Positions 1 through 17,600 are shown, counted from the first letter of the stretch. The stretch: 64,000 nucleotides of DNA from Dendrophyllia cribrosa (GCA_024195265.1 JAJLRJ010000002.1:18979807-19043806); one strand, 5' to 3'. Numbers and translations are program-made. The notes: generated by a model from the sequence alone, not told the origin.

Positions 1-3000
1 GATAGAGTGATCATGTACACAACAGATAAACCTGATGGAGTAATCATTTACACAACAGATCAACCTGATAGAGTAATCATTTACACAACAGATGAACCTG
101 ATAGAGTAATCACTCACAAACAATAGGTCAACCTGATAGAGTAATCAATCACACAACAGATCAACCTGATAGAGTAATCATTTAAACAACAGGTCAACCT
201 GATAGAGTGATCATTTACACAACAGATCAGCCTGATAGAGTAATCATTTACACAACAGATCAACCTGATAGAGTAATCACACAACAGATGAAACTGATAA
301 AGTAATCATTTACACAACAGATCAACCTGATAGGGTGATCATTTACACAACAGTTCAACCTGATGGAGTAATCATTTACACAACAGATCAACCTGATACA
401 GTAAACATTTACACAACCGATCAACCTGATAGAGTGATCATTTACACAACACATCAACCTGATAGAGTAATTATTCACAAAACAGATCAACCTGATAGAG
501 TAATCATTTACACAACAGATCAACCTGATAGAGTAATCATTTACACAACATATGAACTTGATAGAGTAATCATTTACACAACAGATCAACCTGATAGAGT
601 AATCATTTACACAACAGATCAATCTGATAGAGTAATCATTTACACAACAGATCAGCCTGATAGAGTAATCATTTACACAACAGATGAAACTGATAGAGTA
701 AACACACAACAGAACAACATGATAGAGTAATCATTCACACAACAGATCAACCTTATAGAGTAATCATTTACACAACCGATAAACCTGATAGAGTAATCAT
801 TTACACAACAGATCAACCTGATAGAGTAATCATTTACACAACAGATCAACCTGAAAGAGTAATCCTTTACACAACAGATCAACCTGATAGAGTAATCATT
901 TACACAACAGATGAACCTGATAGAGTAAACACACAACAGAACAACATGACAGAGTAATCATTCACACAACAGATCAACCTGATAGAGTAATCATTTACAC
1001 AACAGATCAACCTGACAGAGTAATCATTTACACAACAGATCAACCTGATAGAGTAATCACACAACAGATGAACCTGATAGAGTAATCACTCACAAACAAT
1101 AGGTCAACCTGATAGAGTAATCATTCACACAACAGATCAACCTGATAGAGTAATTATTTACACAACATATCAACCTGTTAGAGTAAGCATTTACACAACA
1201 GATCAACCTGATAGAGTGATCATGTACACAACAGATAAACCTGATAGAGTAATCATTTACACAACAGACCAACCTGATAGAGTAATCATTTACACAACAG
1301 ATCAACCTGATAGAGTAATCATTTACAAAACAGATCAACCTGATAGAGTGATCATTTACACAACAGATCAACCTGATACAGTAAACATTTACACAACCGA
1401 TCACTCTGATAGAGTGATCATTTACACAACACATCAACCTGATAGAGTAATCATTCACACAACAGATCAACCTGATAGAGTAATCATTTACACAACAGAT
1501 CAACATGATAGAGTGATCATGTACACAACAGATAAACCTGATGGAGTAATCATTTACACAACAGATCAACCTGATAGAGTAATCATTTACACAACAGATG
1601 AACCTGATAGAGTAATCACTCACAAACAATAGGTCAACCTGATAGAGTAATCAATCACACAACAGATCAACCTGATAGAGTAATCATTTAAACAACAGGT
1701 CAACCTGATAGAGTGATCATTTACACAACAGATCAGCCTGATAGAGTAATCATTTACACAACAGATCAACCTGATAGAGTAATCACTCAACAGATGAACC
1801 TGATAGAGTAATCATTTACACAACAGATCAACCTGATAGGGTGATCATTTACACAACAGATCAACCTGATGGAGTAATCATTTACACAACAGATCAACCT
1901 GATACAGTAAACATTTACACAACCGATCAACCTGATAGAGTGATCATTTCCACAACACATCAACCTGATAGAGTAATCATTCACACAACAGATCAACCTT
2001 ATAGAGTAATCATTTACACAACAGATCAACCTGATAGAGTAATCATTTACACAACAGATCAACCTGATAGAGTAATCATTTACACAACAAATGAACTTGA
2101 TAGAGTAATCATTTACACAACAGATCAACCTGATAGAGTAATCATTTACACAACAGATCAACCTGATAGAGTAATCATTTACACAACAGATCAGCCTGAT
2201 AGAGTAATCATTTACACAACAGATGAACCTGATAGAGTAAACACACAACAGAACAACATGATAGAGTAATCATTCACACAACAGATCAACCTTATAGAGT
2301 AATCATTTACACAACCGATCAACCTGATAGAGTAATCATTTACACAACAGATCAACCTGATAGAGTAATCATTTACACAACAGATCAACCTGATAGAGTA
2401 ATCATTTACACAACAGATCAACCTGATAGAGTAAGCATTTACACAACAGATCAACCTGATAGAGTGATCATGTACACAACAGATAAACCTGATGGAGTAA
2501 TCATTTACACAACAGATCAACCTGATAGAGTAATCATTTACACAACAGATCAACCTGATAGAGTAATCATTTACACAACAGATCAATCTGATAGAGTAAA
2601 CACACAACAGAACAACATGATAGAGTAATCATTCACACAACAGATCAACTTGATAGAGTTATCATTTACACAAGAGATCAACCTGATAGAGTAATCATTT
2701 ACACAACAGATCAACCTGATAGAGTGATCATTTACACAACAGATCAACCTGATAGAGTAATCATTTACACAACAAATGAACTTGATAGAGTAATCATTTA
2801 CACAACAGATCAACCTGATAGAGTAATCATTTACACAACAGGTCAACCTGATAGAGTGATCATGTACACAACAGATCAACCTGATGGAGTAATCATTTAC
2901 ACAACAGATCAACCTGATAGAGTAATCATTTACACAACAGATCAACCTGATAGAGTAATCACACAACAGATGAACCTGATAGAGTAATCATTTACACAAC

Positions 3001-6000
3001 AGATCAACCTGATAGGGTGATCATTTACACAACAGATCAACCTGATGGAGTAATCATTTACACAACAGATCAACCTGATAGAGTAATCATTTACACAACA
3101 GATCAACCTGATAGAGTAATCACTCACACACAATAGCTCAAACTGATAGAGTAATCATTTACACAACAGATCAACCTTACAGAGTAATCATTTACACAAC
3201 AGATCAACCTGATAGAGTAATCACACAACAGATGAACCTGATAGAGTAATCACTCACAAACAATAGGTCAACCTGATAGAGTAATCATTCACACAACAGA
3301 TCAACCTGATAGAGTAATTATTTACACAACATATCAACCTGATAGAGTAAGCATTTACACAACAGATCAACCTGATAGAGTGATCATGTACACAACAGAT
3401 AAACCTGATAGAGTAATCATTTACACAACAGACCAACCTGATAGAGTAATCATTTACACAACAGAACAACCTGATAGAGTAATCATTTACAAAACAGATC
3501 AACCTGATAGAGTGATCATTTACACAACAGATCAACCTGATACAGTAAACATTTACACAACCGATCACTCTGATAGAGTGATCATTTACACAACACATCA
3601 ACCTGATAGAGTAATCATTCACACAACAGATCAACCTTATAGAGTAATCATTTACACAACAGATCAACCTGATAGAGTAATCATTTACACAACAGATCAA
3701 CCTGATAGAGTGATCATGTACACAACAGATAAACCTGATGGAGTAATCATTTACACAACAGATCAACCTGATAGAGTAATCATTTACACAACAGATGAAC
3801 CTGATAGAGTAATCACTCACAAACAATAGGTCAACCTGATAGAGTAATCAATCACACAACAGATCAACCTGATAGAGTAATCATTTAAACAACAGGTCAA
3901 CCTGATAGAGTGATCATTTACACAACAGATCAGCCTGATAGAGTAATCATTTACACAACAGATCAACCTGATAGAGTAATCACACAACAGATGAAACTGA
4001 TAAAGTAATCATTTACACAACAGATCAACCTGATAGGGTGATCATTTACACAACAGTTCAACCTGATGGAGTAATCATTTACACAACAGATCAACCTGAT
4101 ACAGTAAACATTTACACAACCGATCAACCTGATAGAGTGATCATTTACACAACACATCAACCTGATAGAGTAATTATTCACAAAACAGATCAACCTGATA
4201 GAGTAATCATTTACACAACAGATCAACCTGATAGAGTAATCATTTACACAACATATGAACTTGATAGAGTAATCATTTACACAACAGATCAACCTGATAG
4301 AGTAATCATTTACACAACAGATCAATCTGATAGAGTAATCATTTACACAACAGATCAGCCTGATAGAGTAATCATTTACACAACAGATGAAACTGATAGA
4401 GTAAACACACAACAGAACAACATGATAGAGTAATCATTCACACAACAGATCAACCTTATAGAGTAATCATTTACACAACCGATAAACCTGATAGAGTAAT
4501 CATTTACACAACAGATCAACCTGATAGAGTAATCATTTACACAACAGATCAACCTGAAAGAGTAATCCTTTACACAACAGATCAACCTGATAGAGTAATC
4601 ATTTACACAACAGATGAACCTGATAGAGTAAACACACAACAGAACAACATGACAGAGTAATCATTCACACAACAGATCAACCTGATAGAGTAATCATTTA
4701 CACAACAGATCAACCTGACAGAGTAATCATTTACACAACAGATCAACCTGATAGAGTAATCACACAACAGATGAACCTGATAGAGTAATCACTCACAAAC
4801 AATAGGTCAACCTGATAGAGTAATCATTCACACAACAGATCAACCTGATAGAGTAATTATTTACACAACATATCAACCTGTTAGAGTAAGCATTTACACA
4901 ACAGATCAACCTGATAGAGTGATCATGTACACAACAGATAAACCTGATAGAGTAATCATTTACACAACAGACCAACCTGATAGAGTAATCATTTACACAA
5001 CAGATCAACCTGATAGAGTAATCATTTACAAAACAGATCAACCTGATAGAGTGATCATTTACACAACAGATCAACCTGATACAGTAAACATTTACACAAC
5101 CGATCACTCTGATAGAGTGATCATTTACACAACACATCAACCTGATAGAGTAATCATTCACACAACAGATCAACCTGATAGAGTAATCATTTACACAACA
5201 GATCAACATGATAGAGTGATCATGTACACAACAGATAAACCTGATGGAGTAATCATTTACACAACAGATCAACCTGATAGAGTAATCATTTACACAACAG
5301 ATGAACCTGATAGAGTAATCACTCACAAACAATAGGTCAACCTGATAGAGTAATCAATCACACAACAGATCAACCTGATAGAGTAATCATTTAAACAACA
5401 GGTCAACCTGATAGAGTGATCATTTACACAACAGATCAGCCTGATAGAGTAATCATTGACACAACAGATCAACCTGATAGAGTAATCACTCAACAGATGA
5501 ACCTGATAGAGTAATCATTTACACAACAGATCAACCTGATAGGGTGATCATTTACACAACAGATCAACCTGATGGAGTAATCATTTACACAACAGATCAA
5601 CCTGATACAGTAAACATTTACACAACCGATCAACCTGATAGAGTGATCATTTCCACAACACATCAACCTGATAGAGTAATCATTCACACAACAGATCAAC
5701 CTTATAGAGTAATCATTTACACAACAGATCAACCTGATAGAGTAATCATTTACACAACAGATCAACCTGATAGAGTAATCATTTACACAACAAATGAACT
5801 TGATAGAGTAATCATTTACACAACAGATCAACCTGATAGAGTAATCATTTACACAACAGATCAACCTGATAGAGTAATCATTTACACAACAGATCAGCCT
5901 GATAGAGTAATCATTTACACAACAGATGAAACTGATAGAGTAAACACACAACAGAACAACATGATAGAGTAATCATTCACACAACAGATCAACCTTATAG

Positions 6001-9000
6001 AGTAATCATTTACACAACCGATCAACCTGATAGAGTAATCATTTACACAACAGATCAACCTGATAGAGTAATCATTTACACAACAGATCAACCTGATAGA
6101 GTAATCATTTACACAACAGATCAACCTGATAGAGTAAGCATTTACACAACAGATCAACCTGATAGAGTGATCATGTACACAACAGATAAACCTGATGGAG
6201 TAATCATTTACACAACAGATCAACCTGATAGAGTAATCATTTACACAACAGATCAACCTGATAGAGTAATCATTTACACAACAGATCAATCTGATAGAGT
6301 AAACACACAACAGAACAACATGATAGAGTAATCATTCACACAACAGATCAACTTGATAGAGTTATCATTTACACAAGAGATCAACCTGATAGAGTAATCA
6401 TTTACACAACAGATCAACCTGATAGAGTGATCATTTACACAACAGATCAACCTGATAGAGTAATCATTTACACAACAAATGAACTTGATAGAGTAATCAT
6501 TTACACAACAGATCAACCTGATAGAGTAATCATTTACACAACAGGTCAACCTGATAGAGTGATCATGTACACAACAGATCAACCTGATGGAGTAATCATT
6601 TACACAACAGATCAACCTGATAGAGTAATCATTTACACAACAGATCAACCTGATAGAGTAATCACACAACAGATGAACCTGATAGAGTAATCATTTACAC
6701 AACAGATCAACCTGATAGGGTGATCATTTACACAACAGATCAACCTGATGGAGTAATCATTTACACAACAGATCAACCTGATAGAGTAATCATTTACACA
6801 ACAGATCAACCTGATAGAGTAATCACTCACAAACAATAGCTCAAACTGATAGAGTAATCATTTACACAACAGATCAACCTTACAGAGTAATCATTTACAC
6901 AACAGATCAACCTGATAGAGTAATCACACAACAGATGAACCTGATAGAGTAATCACTCACAAACAATAGGTCAACCTGATAGAGTAATCATTCACACAAC
7001 AGATCAACCTGATAGAGTAATTATTTACACAACATATCAACCTGATAGAGTAAGCATTTACACAACAGATCAACCTGATAGAGTGATCATGTACACAACA
7101 GATAAACCTGATAGAGTAATCATTTACACAACAGACCAACCTGATAGAGTAATCATTTACACAACAGAACAACCTGATAGAGTAATCATTTACAAAACAG
7201 ATCAACCTGATAGAGTGATCATTTACACAACAGATCAACCTGATACAGTAAACATTTACACAACCGATCACTCTGATAGAGTGATCATTTACACAACACA
7301 TCAACCTGATAGAGTAATCATTCACACAACAGATCAACCTTATAGAGTAATCATTTACACAACAGATCAACCTGATAGAGTAATCATTTACACAACAGAT
7401 CAACCTGATAGAGTGATCATGTACACAACAGATAAACCTGATGGAGTAATCATTTACACAACAGATCAACCTGATAGAGTAATCATTTACACAACAGATG
7501 AACCTGATAGAGTAATCACTCACAAACAATAGGTCAACCTGATAGAGTAATCAATCACACAACAGATCAACCTGATAGAGTAATCATTTAAACAACAGGT
7601 CAACCTGATAGAGTGATCATTTACACAACAGATCAGCCTGATAGAGTAATCATTTACACAACAGATCAACCTGATAGAGTAATCACACAACAGATGAAAC
7701 TGATAGAGTAATCATTTACACAACAGATCAACCTGATAGGGTGATCATTTACACAACAGTTCAACCTGATGGAGTAATCATTTACACAACAGATCAACCT
7801 AATACAGTAAACATTTACACAACCGATCAACCTGATAGAGTGATCATTTACACAACACATCAACCTGATAGAGTAATTATTCACAAAACAGATCAACCTG
7901 ATAGAGTAATCATTTACACAACAGATCAACCTGATAGAGTAATCATTTACACAACATATGAACTAGATAGAGTAATCATTTACACAACAGATCAACCTGA
8001 TAGAGTAATCATTTACACAACAGATCAATCTGATAGAGTAATCATTTACACAACAGATCAGCCTGATAGAGTAATCATTTACACAACAGATGAAACTGAT
8101 AGAGTAAACACACAACAGAACAACATGATAGAGTAATCATTCACACAACAGATCAACCTTATAGAGTAATCATTTACACAACCGATAAACCTGATAGAGT
8201 AATCATTTACACAACAGATCAACCTGATAGAGTAATCATTTACACAACAGATCAACCTGAAAGAGTAATCCTTTACACAACAGATCAACCTGATAGAGTA
8301 ATCATTTACACAACAGATGAACCTGATAGAGTAAACACACAACAGAACAACATGACAGAGTAATCATTCACACAACAGATCAACCTGATAGAGTAATCAT
8401 TTACACAACAGATCAACCTGACAGAGTAATCATTTACACAACAGATCAACCTGATAGAGTAATCACACAACAGATGAACCTGATAGAGTAATCACTCACA
8501 AACAATAGGTCAACCTGATAGAGTAATCATTCACACAACAGATCAACCTGATAGAGTAATTATTTACACAACATATCAACCTGATAGAGTAAGCATTTAC
8601 ACAACAGATCAACCTGATAGAGTGATCATGTACACAACAGATAAACCTGATAGAGTAATCATTTACACAACAGACCAACCTGATAGAGTAATCATTTACA
8701 CAACAGATCAACCTGATAGAGTAATCATTTACAAAACAGATCAACCTGATAGAGTGATCATTTACACAACAGATCAACCTGATACAGTAAACATTTACAC
8801 AACCGATCACTCTGATAGAGTGATCATTTACACAACACATCAACCTGATAGAGTAATCATTCACACAACAGATCAACCTGATAGAGTAATCATTTACACA
8901 ACAGATCAACATGATAGAGTGATCATGTACACAACAGATAAACCTGATGGAGTAATCATTTACACAACAGATCAACCTGATAGAGTAATCATTTACACAA

Positions 9001-10545
9001 CAGATGAACCTGATAGAGTAATCACTCACAAACAATAGGTCAACCTGATAGAGTAATCAATCACACAACAGATCAACCTGATAGAGTAATCATTTAAACA
9101 ACAGGTCAACCTGATAGAGTGATCATTTACACAACAGATCAGCCTGATAGAGTAATCATTTACACAACAGATCAACCTGATAGAGTAATCACTCAACAGA
9201 TGAACCTGATAGAGTAATCATTTACACAACAGATCAACCTGATAGGGTGATCATTTACACAACAGATCAACCTGATGGAGTAATCATTTACACAACAGAT
9301 CAACCTGATACAGTAAACATTTACACAACCGATCAACCTGATAGAGTGATCATTTACACAACACATCAACCTGATAGAGTAATCATTCACACAACAGATC
9401 AACCTTATAGAGTAATCATTTACACAACAGATCAACCTGATAGAGTAATCATTTACACAACAGATCAACCTGATAGAGTAATCATTTACACAACAAATGA
9501 ACTTGATAGAGTAATCATTTACACAACAGATCAACCTGATAGAGTAATCATTTACACAACAGATCAACCTGATAGAGTAATCATTTACACAACAGATCAG
9601 CCTGATAGAGTAATCATTTACACAACAGATGAAACTGATAGAGTAAACACACAACAGAACAACATGATAGAGTAATCATTCACACAACAGATCAACCTTA
9701 TAGAGTAATCATTTACACAACCGATCAACCTGATAGAGTAATCATTTACACAACAGATCAACCTGATAGAGTAATCATTTACACAACAGATCAACCTGAT
9801 AGAGTAATCATTTACACAACAGATGAACCTGATAGAGTAAGCATTTACACAACAGATCAACCTGATAGAGTGATCATGTACACAACAGATAAACCTGATG
9901 GAGTAATCATTTACACAACAGATCAACCTGATAGAGTAATCATTTACACAACAGATCAACCTGATAGAGTAATCATTTACACAACAGATCAATCTGATAG
10001 AGTAAACACACAACAGAACAACATGATAGAGTAATCATTCACACAACAGATCAACTTGATAGAGTTATCATTTACACAAGAGATCAACCTGATAGAGTAA
10101 TCATTTACACAACAGATCAACCTGATAGAGTGATCATTTACACAACAGATCAACCTGATAGAGTAATCATTTACACAACAAATGAACTTGATAGAGTAAT
10201 CATTTACACAACAGATCAACCTGATAGAGTAATCATTTACACAACAGGTCAACCTGATAGAGTGATCATGTACACAACAGATCAACCTGATGGAGTAATC
10301 ATTTACACAACAGATCAACCTGATAGAGTAATCATTTACACAACAGATCAACCTGATAGAGTAATCACACAACAGATGAACCTGATAGAGTAATCATTTA
10401 CACAACAGATCAACCTGATAGGGTGATCATTTACACAACAGATCAACCTGATGGAGTAATCATTTACACAACAGATCAACCTGATAGAGTAATCATTTAC
10501 ACAACAGATCAACCTGATAGAGTAATCACTCACAAACAATAGCTC
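1..10545. repeat. 3,703-bp higher-order repeat, about 2.85 copies
   Basis: Variant units recur with an exact 3,703-bp offset: landmarks at 260, 1,090, 1,787, 2,583 and 2,942 reappear at 3,963, 4,793, 5,490, 6,286 and 6,645, and again one period later. Copies are therefore about 1-3,703, 3,704-7,406 and 7,407-10,545. The third copy leaves the pattern near 10,545, after the caatagctcaaactgatag variant. Copies differ by only scattered bases (for example attgacac near 5,457 where the others have atttacac), which implies recent amplification or homogenisation. Inside the period, 1,090-1,629 and 3,254-3,826 are similar to each other, a nested offset of 2,164 bp. Confidence 0.93.
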
Positions 10546-11639
10546 AAACTGATAGAGTAATCATTCACACAACAGATCAACCTGATAGAGTAATCATTTA
10601 AACAACAGGTCAACCTGATAGAGTAATCATTTACACAACAGATCAACCTGATAGAGTAATCATTTACACAACAGATCAACCTGATAGAGTAATCATTTAC
10701 ACAACAGATCAACCTGATAGAGTGATCATTTACACAACAGATCAACCTGATAGAGTAATCATTTACACAACAGATCAACCATATAGAGTAATCATTTACA
10801 CAACAGATCAACCTGATAGAGTAATCACTCACAAACAATAGGTCAACCTGATAGAGTAATCAATCACACAACAGATCAACCTGATAGAGTAATCATTTAA
10901 ACAACAGGTCAACCTGATAGAGTGATCATTTACACAACAGATCAACCTGATAGAGTAATCATTTACACAACAGATGAACCTGATAGAGTAATCACACAAC
11001 AGATGAACCTGATAGAGTAATCATTTACACAACAGATCAACCTGATAGAGTAATCATTTACACAACAGATCAACCTGATACAGTAATCATTTACACAACA
11101 GATCAACCTGATAGTGTAATTACACAACAGATCAACCTGATAGAGTAATCATTTACACAACAGATCAACCTGATAGAGTGATCATTTACGCAACCGATCA
11201 ACCTGATAGAGTAATCACTCACAAACAACAGGTCAACCTGATAGAGTAATCATTTACACAACAGATGAACCTGATAGAGTAAACAGACAACAGAACAACA
11301 TGATAGAGTAATCATTCACACAACAGATCAACCTGATACAGTACTCATTCACACAACAGATCAACCTGATAGAGTAATCATTTACACAACAGATCAACCT
11401 GATAGAGTAATCATTTACACAACAGATCAACCTGATACAGTAATCATTTACACAACAGATCAACCTGATAGTGTAATTACACAACAGATCAACCTGATAG
11501 AGTAATCATTTACACAACAGATCAACCTGATAGAGTAATCATTTACACAACCGATCAACCTGATAGATTAATCACTCACAAACAACAGGTCAATCTCATA
11601 GAGTAATCATTGACACAACAGATTAAGCTGATAGAGTAA
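10546..11639. repeat. satellite segment between the two higher-order arrays
   Basis: This part uses the same 33-bp unit but does not follow the 3,703-bp order and lies before the clean 3,120-bp order. It already contains the gatacagtactcattcac and gatagtgtaattacac variants typical of the next block, for example at 11,254-11,484. Confidence 0.75.
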
Positions 11640-14600
11640 TCATTTACACAAGAGATCAACCTGATAGAGTAATCACTCACAAACAACAGGTCACCCTGAT
11701 AGAGTAATCATTCACACAACAGATCAACCTGATAGAGTAATCATTCACACAACAGATCAACCTGATAGAGTAATCATTTTCACAACAGATCAACCTGATA
11801 GAGTAATCATTTACACAACAGGTCAATCTGAGAGAGTAATCATTTACAAAACAGATCAACCTAAGAGAGTGATCATTTACACAACAGATCAACCTGATAC
11901 AGTTATCATTTACACAACAGATCAACCTGATAGAGTAATCATTTACACAACAGATCAACCTGATAGAGTGATCATTTACACAACAGATCAACCTGATACA
12001 GTACTCATTCACACAACAGATCAACCTGATAGAGTAATCATTTACACAACAGATCAACCTGATAGAGTAATCATTTCGCAACAGATCAACCTGATAGAGT
12101 AATCATTTACACAACAGATCAACCTGATAGAGTGATCATTTACACAACCGATCAACCTGATAGAGTAATCACTCACAAACAACAGGTCAACCTGATAGAG
12201 TAATCATTTACACAACAGATGAACCTGATAGAGTAAACAGACAACAGAACAACATGATAGAGTAATCATTCACACAACAGATCAACCTGATACAGTACTC
12301 ATTCACACAACAGATCAACCTGATAGAGTAATCATTTACACAACAGATCAACCTGATAGAGTAATCATTTACACAACAGATTAACCTGATACAGTAATCA
12401 TTTACACAACAGATCAACCTGAAAGTGTAATTACACAACAGATCAACCTGATAGAGTAATCATTTACACAACAGATCAACCTGATAGAGTAATCATTTAC
12501 ACAACCGATCAACCTGATAGATTAATCACTCACAAACAACAGGTCAATCTCATAGAGTAATCATCGACACAACAGGTCAATCTGATAGAGTACTCATTGA
12601 CACAACAGATCAAGCTTATAGAGTAATCATTTACAGAACAGATCAACCTGATAGAGTAATCACTCTCACAAACAACAGGTCAACCTGATAGAGTAATCAT
12701 TTACACAACAGATGAACCTGATAGAGTAAATACACAACAGAACAACATGATAGAGTAATCATTCACACAACAGATCAACCTGATACAGTACTCATTCACA
12801 CAACAGATCAACCTGATAGAGTAATCATTTACACAACAGATCAACCTGATAGAGTAATCATTTACACAACAGATCAACCTGATACAGTAATCATTTACAC
12901 AACAGATCAACCTGATAGTGTAATTACACAACAGATCAACCTGACAGAGTAATCATTTACACAACCTATCAACCTGATAGATTAATCACTCACAAACAAC
13001 AGGTCAATCTCATAGAGTAATCATTGACACAACAGATCAACCTGATAGAGTGATCATTTACACAACCTATCAACCTGATAGAGTAATCACTCACAAACAA
13101 CAGGTCAATCTGATAGAGTACTCATTGACACAACAGATCAAGCTGATAGAGTAATCATTTACACAACAGATCAACCTGATAGAGTAATCACTCACAAACA
13201 ACAGGTCAACCTGATAGAGTAATCATTTCCACAACAGATGAACCTGATAGAGTAAACACACAACAGAACAACATGATAGAGTAATCATTCACACAACAGA
13301 TCAACCTGATACAGTACTCATTCACACAACAGATCAAGCTGATAGAGTAATCATTTACACAACAGATCAACCTGATAGAGTAATCATTTACACAACAGAT
13401 CAACCTGATACAGTAATCATTTACACAAGAGATCAACCTGATAGTGTAATTACACAACAGATCAACCTGATAGAGTAATCATTTACACAACAGATCAACC
13501 TGATAGAGTAATCATTTACACAACCGATCAACCTGATAGATTAATCACTCACAAACAACAGGTGAATCTCATAGAGTAATCATTGACACAACAGATCAAG
13601 CTGATAGAGTAATCATTTACACAAGAGATCAACCTGATAGAGTAATCATTTAAACAACAGGTCAACCTGATAGAGTGATCATTTACACGACCGATCAACC
13701 TGATAGAGTAATCACTCACAAACAACAGGTCAATCTGATAGAGTACTCATTGACACAACAGATCAAGCTGATAGAGTAATCATTTACACAACAGATCAAC
13801 CTGATAGAGGAAACACACAACAGAACAACATGATGGAGTAATCATTCACACAACAGATCAACCTGATAGAGTAATCATTTACACAACAGATGAACCTGAT
13901 AGAGGAAACACACAACAGAACAACATGATAGAGTAATCATTCACACAACAGATCAACCTGATAGAGTAATCACACAACAGAACAACCTGATAGAGTAATC
14001 ATTGACACAACAGATCAACCTGATAGAGTAATCATTTACACAACAGATCAACCTGATAGAGTAATCATTTACACAACAGATCAACCTTATAGAGTAATCA
14101 TTTACACAACAGATCAACCTGATAGAGTAATCATTTACACAACAGATAAACCTGATAGAGTGATCATTTACACAACACATCAATCTGATAGAGTAATCAT
14201 TTACACAACAGAGCAACCTGATAGAGTAATCATTTACACCACAGATCAACCTGATAGAGTAATCATTTACACAACAGATCAACCTGATAGGGTAATTATT
14301 CACACAACAGATCAACCTTATAGAGTAATCATTTACACAACAGATCAACCTGATAGAGTAATCATTTACACAACAGATAAACCTGATAGAGTGATCATTT
14401 ACACAACACATCAATCTGATAGAGTAATCATTTACACAACAGATCAACCTGATAGAGTAATCATTTACACAACAGATCAACCTGATAGAGTAATCATTGT
14501 CACAACAGATCAACCTGATAGAGTAATCATTTACACAACAGATCAATCTGATAGAGTAATCATTTACACAACAGATCAGCCTGATAGAGTAATCATTTAG

Positions 14601-17600
14601 ACAACAGATCAACCTGATACAGTGTTCATTTACACAACAGATTAACCTGATAGAGTAATCATTTACACAACCGATCAACCTGATAGAGTAATCACTCACA
14701 AACAACAGGTCAATCTGATAGAGTAATCATTGACACAACCGATCAAGGTGATAGAGTAATCATTTACACAAGAGATCAACCTGATAGAGTAATCACTCAC
14801 AAACAATAGGTCAACCTGATAGAGTAATCATTCACACAACAGATCAACCTGATAGAGTAATCATTCACACAACAGATCAACCTGATAGAGTAATCATTTT
14901 CACAACAGATCAACCTGATAGAGTAATCATTTACACAACAGGTCAATCTGAGAGAGTAATCATTTACAAAACAGATCAACCTAAGAGAGTGATCATTTAC
15001 ACAACAGATCAACCTGATACAGTTATCATTTACACAACAGATCAACCTGATAGAGTAATCATTTACACAACAGATCAACCTGATAGAGTGATCATTTACA
15101 CAACAGATCAACCTGATACAGTACTCATTCACACAACAGATCAACCTGATAGAGTAATCATTTACACAACAGATCAACCTGATAGAGTAATCATTTCGCA
15201 ACAGATCAACCTGATAGAGTAATCATTTACACAACAGATCAACCTGATAGAGTGATCATTTACACAACCGATCAACCTGATAGAGTAATCACTCACAAAC
15301 AACAGGTCAACCTGATAGAGTAATCATTTACACAACAGATGAACCTGATAGAGTAAACAGACAACAGAACAACATGATAGAGTAATCATTCACACAACAG
15401 ATCAACCTGATACAGTACTCATTCACACAACAGATCAACCTGATAGAGTAATCATTTACACAACAGATCAACCTGATAGAGTAATCATTTACACAACAGA
15501 TTAACCTGATACAGTAATCATTTACACAACAGATCAACCTGAAAGTGTAATTACACAACAGATCAACCTGATAGAGTAATCATTTACACAACAGATCAAC
15601 CTGATAGAGTAATCATTTACACAACCGATCAACCTGATAGATTAATCACTCACAAACAACAGGTCAATCTCATAGAGTAATCATCGACACAACAGGTCAA
15701 TCTGATAGAGTACTCATTGACACAACAGATCAAGCTTATAGAGTAATCATTTACAGAACAGATCAACCTGATAGAGTAATCACTCTCACAAACAACCGGT
15801 CAACCTGATAGAGTAATCATTTACACAACAGATGAACCTGATAGAGTAAATACACAACAGAACAACATGATAGAGTAATCATTCACACAACAGATCAACC
15901 TGATACAGTACTCATTCACACAACAGATCAACCTGATAGAGTAATCATTTACACAACAGATCAACCTGATAGAGTAATCATTTACACAACAGATCAACCT
16001 GATACAGTAATCATTTACACAACAGATCAACCTGATAGTGTAATTACACAACAGATCAACCTGACAGAGTAATCATTTACACAACCGATCAACCTGATAG
16101 ATTAATCACTCACAAACAACAGGTCAATCTCATAGAGTAATCATTGACACAACAGATCAACCTGATAGAGTGATCATTTACACAACCTATCAACCTGATA
16201 GAGTAATCACTCACAAACAACAGGTCAATCTGATAGAGTACTCATTGACACAACAGATCAAGCTGATAGAGTAATCATTTACACAACAGATCAACCTGAT
16301 AGAGTAATCACTCACAAACAACAGGTCAACCTGATAGAGTAATCATTTCCACAACAGATGAACCTGATAGAGTAAACACACAACAGAACAACATGATAGA
16401 GTAATCATTCACACAACAGATCAACCTGATACAGTACTCATTCACACAACAGATCAAGCTGATAGAGTAATCATTTACACAACAGATCAACCTGATAGAG
16501 TAATCATTTACACAACAGATCAACCTGATACAGTAATCATTTACACAAGAGATCAACCTGATAGTGTAATTACACAACAGATCAACCTGATAGAGTAATC
16601 ATTTACACAACAGATCAACCTGATAGAGTAATCATTTACACAACCGATCAACCTGATAGATTAATCACTCACAAACAACAGGTGAATCTCATAGAGTAAT
16701 CATTGACACAACAGATCAAGCTGATAGAGTAATCATTTACACAAGAGATCAACCTGATAGAGTAATCATTTAAACAACAGGTCAACCTGATAGAGTGATC
16801 ATTTACACGACCGATCAACCTGATAGAGTAATCACTCACAAACAACAGGTCAATCTGATAGAGTACTCATTGACACAACAGATCAAGCTGATAGAGTAAT
16901 CATTTACACAACAGATCAACCTGATAGAGGAAACACACAACAGAACAACATGATGGAGTAATCATTCACACAACAGATCAACCTGATAGAGTAATCATTT
17001 ACACAACAGATGAACCTGATAGAGGAAACACACAACAGAACAACATGATAGAGTAATCATTCACACAACAGATCAACCTGATAGAGTAATCACACAACAG
17101 AACAACCTGATAGAGTAATCATTGACACAACAGATCAACCTGATAGAGTAATCATTTACACAACAGATCAACCTGATAGAGTAATCATTTACACAACAGA
17201 TCAACCTTATAGAGTAATCATTTACACAACAGATCAACCTGATAGAGTAATCATTTACACAACAGATAAACCTGATAGAGTGATCATTTACACAACACAT
17301 CAATCTGATAGAGTAATCATTTACACAACAGAGCAACCTGATAGAGTAATCATTTACACCACAGATCAACCTGATAGAGTAATCATTTACACAACAGATC
17401 AACCTGATAGGGTAATTATTCACACAACAGATCAACCTTATAGAGTAATCATTTACACAACAGATCAACCTGATAGAGTAATCATTTACACAACAGATAA
17501 ACCTGATAGAGTGATCATTTACACAACACATCAATCTGATAGAGTAATCATTTACACAACAGATCAACCTGATAGAGTAATCATTTACACAACAGATCAA

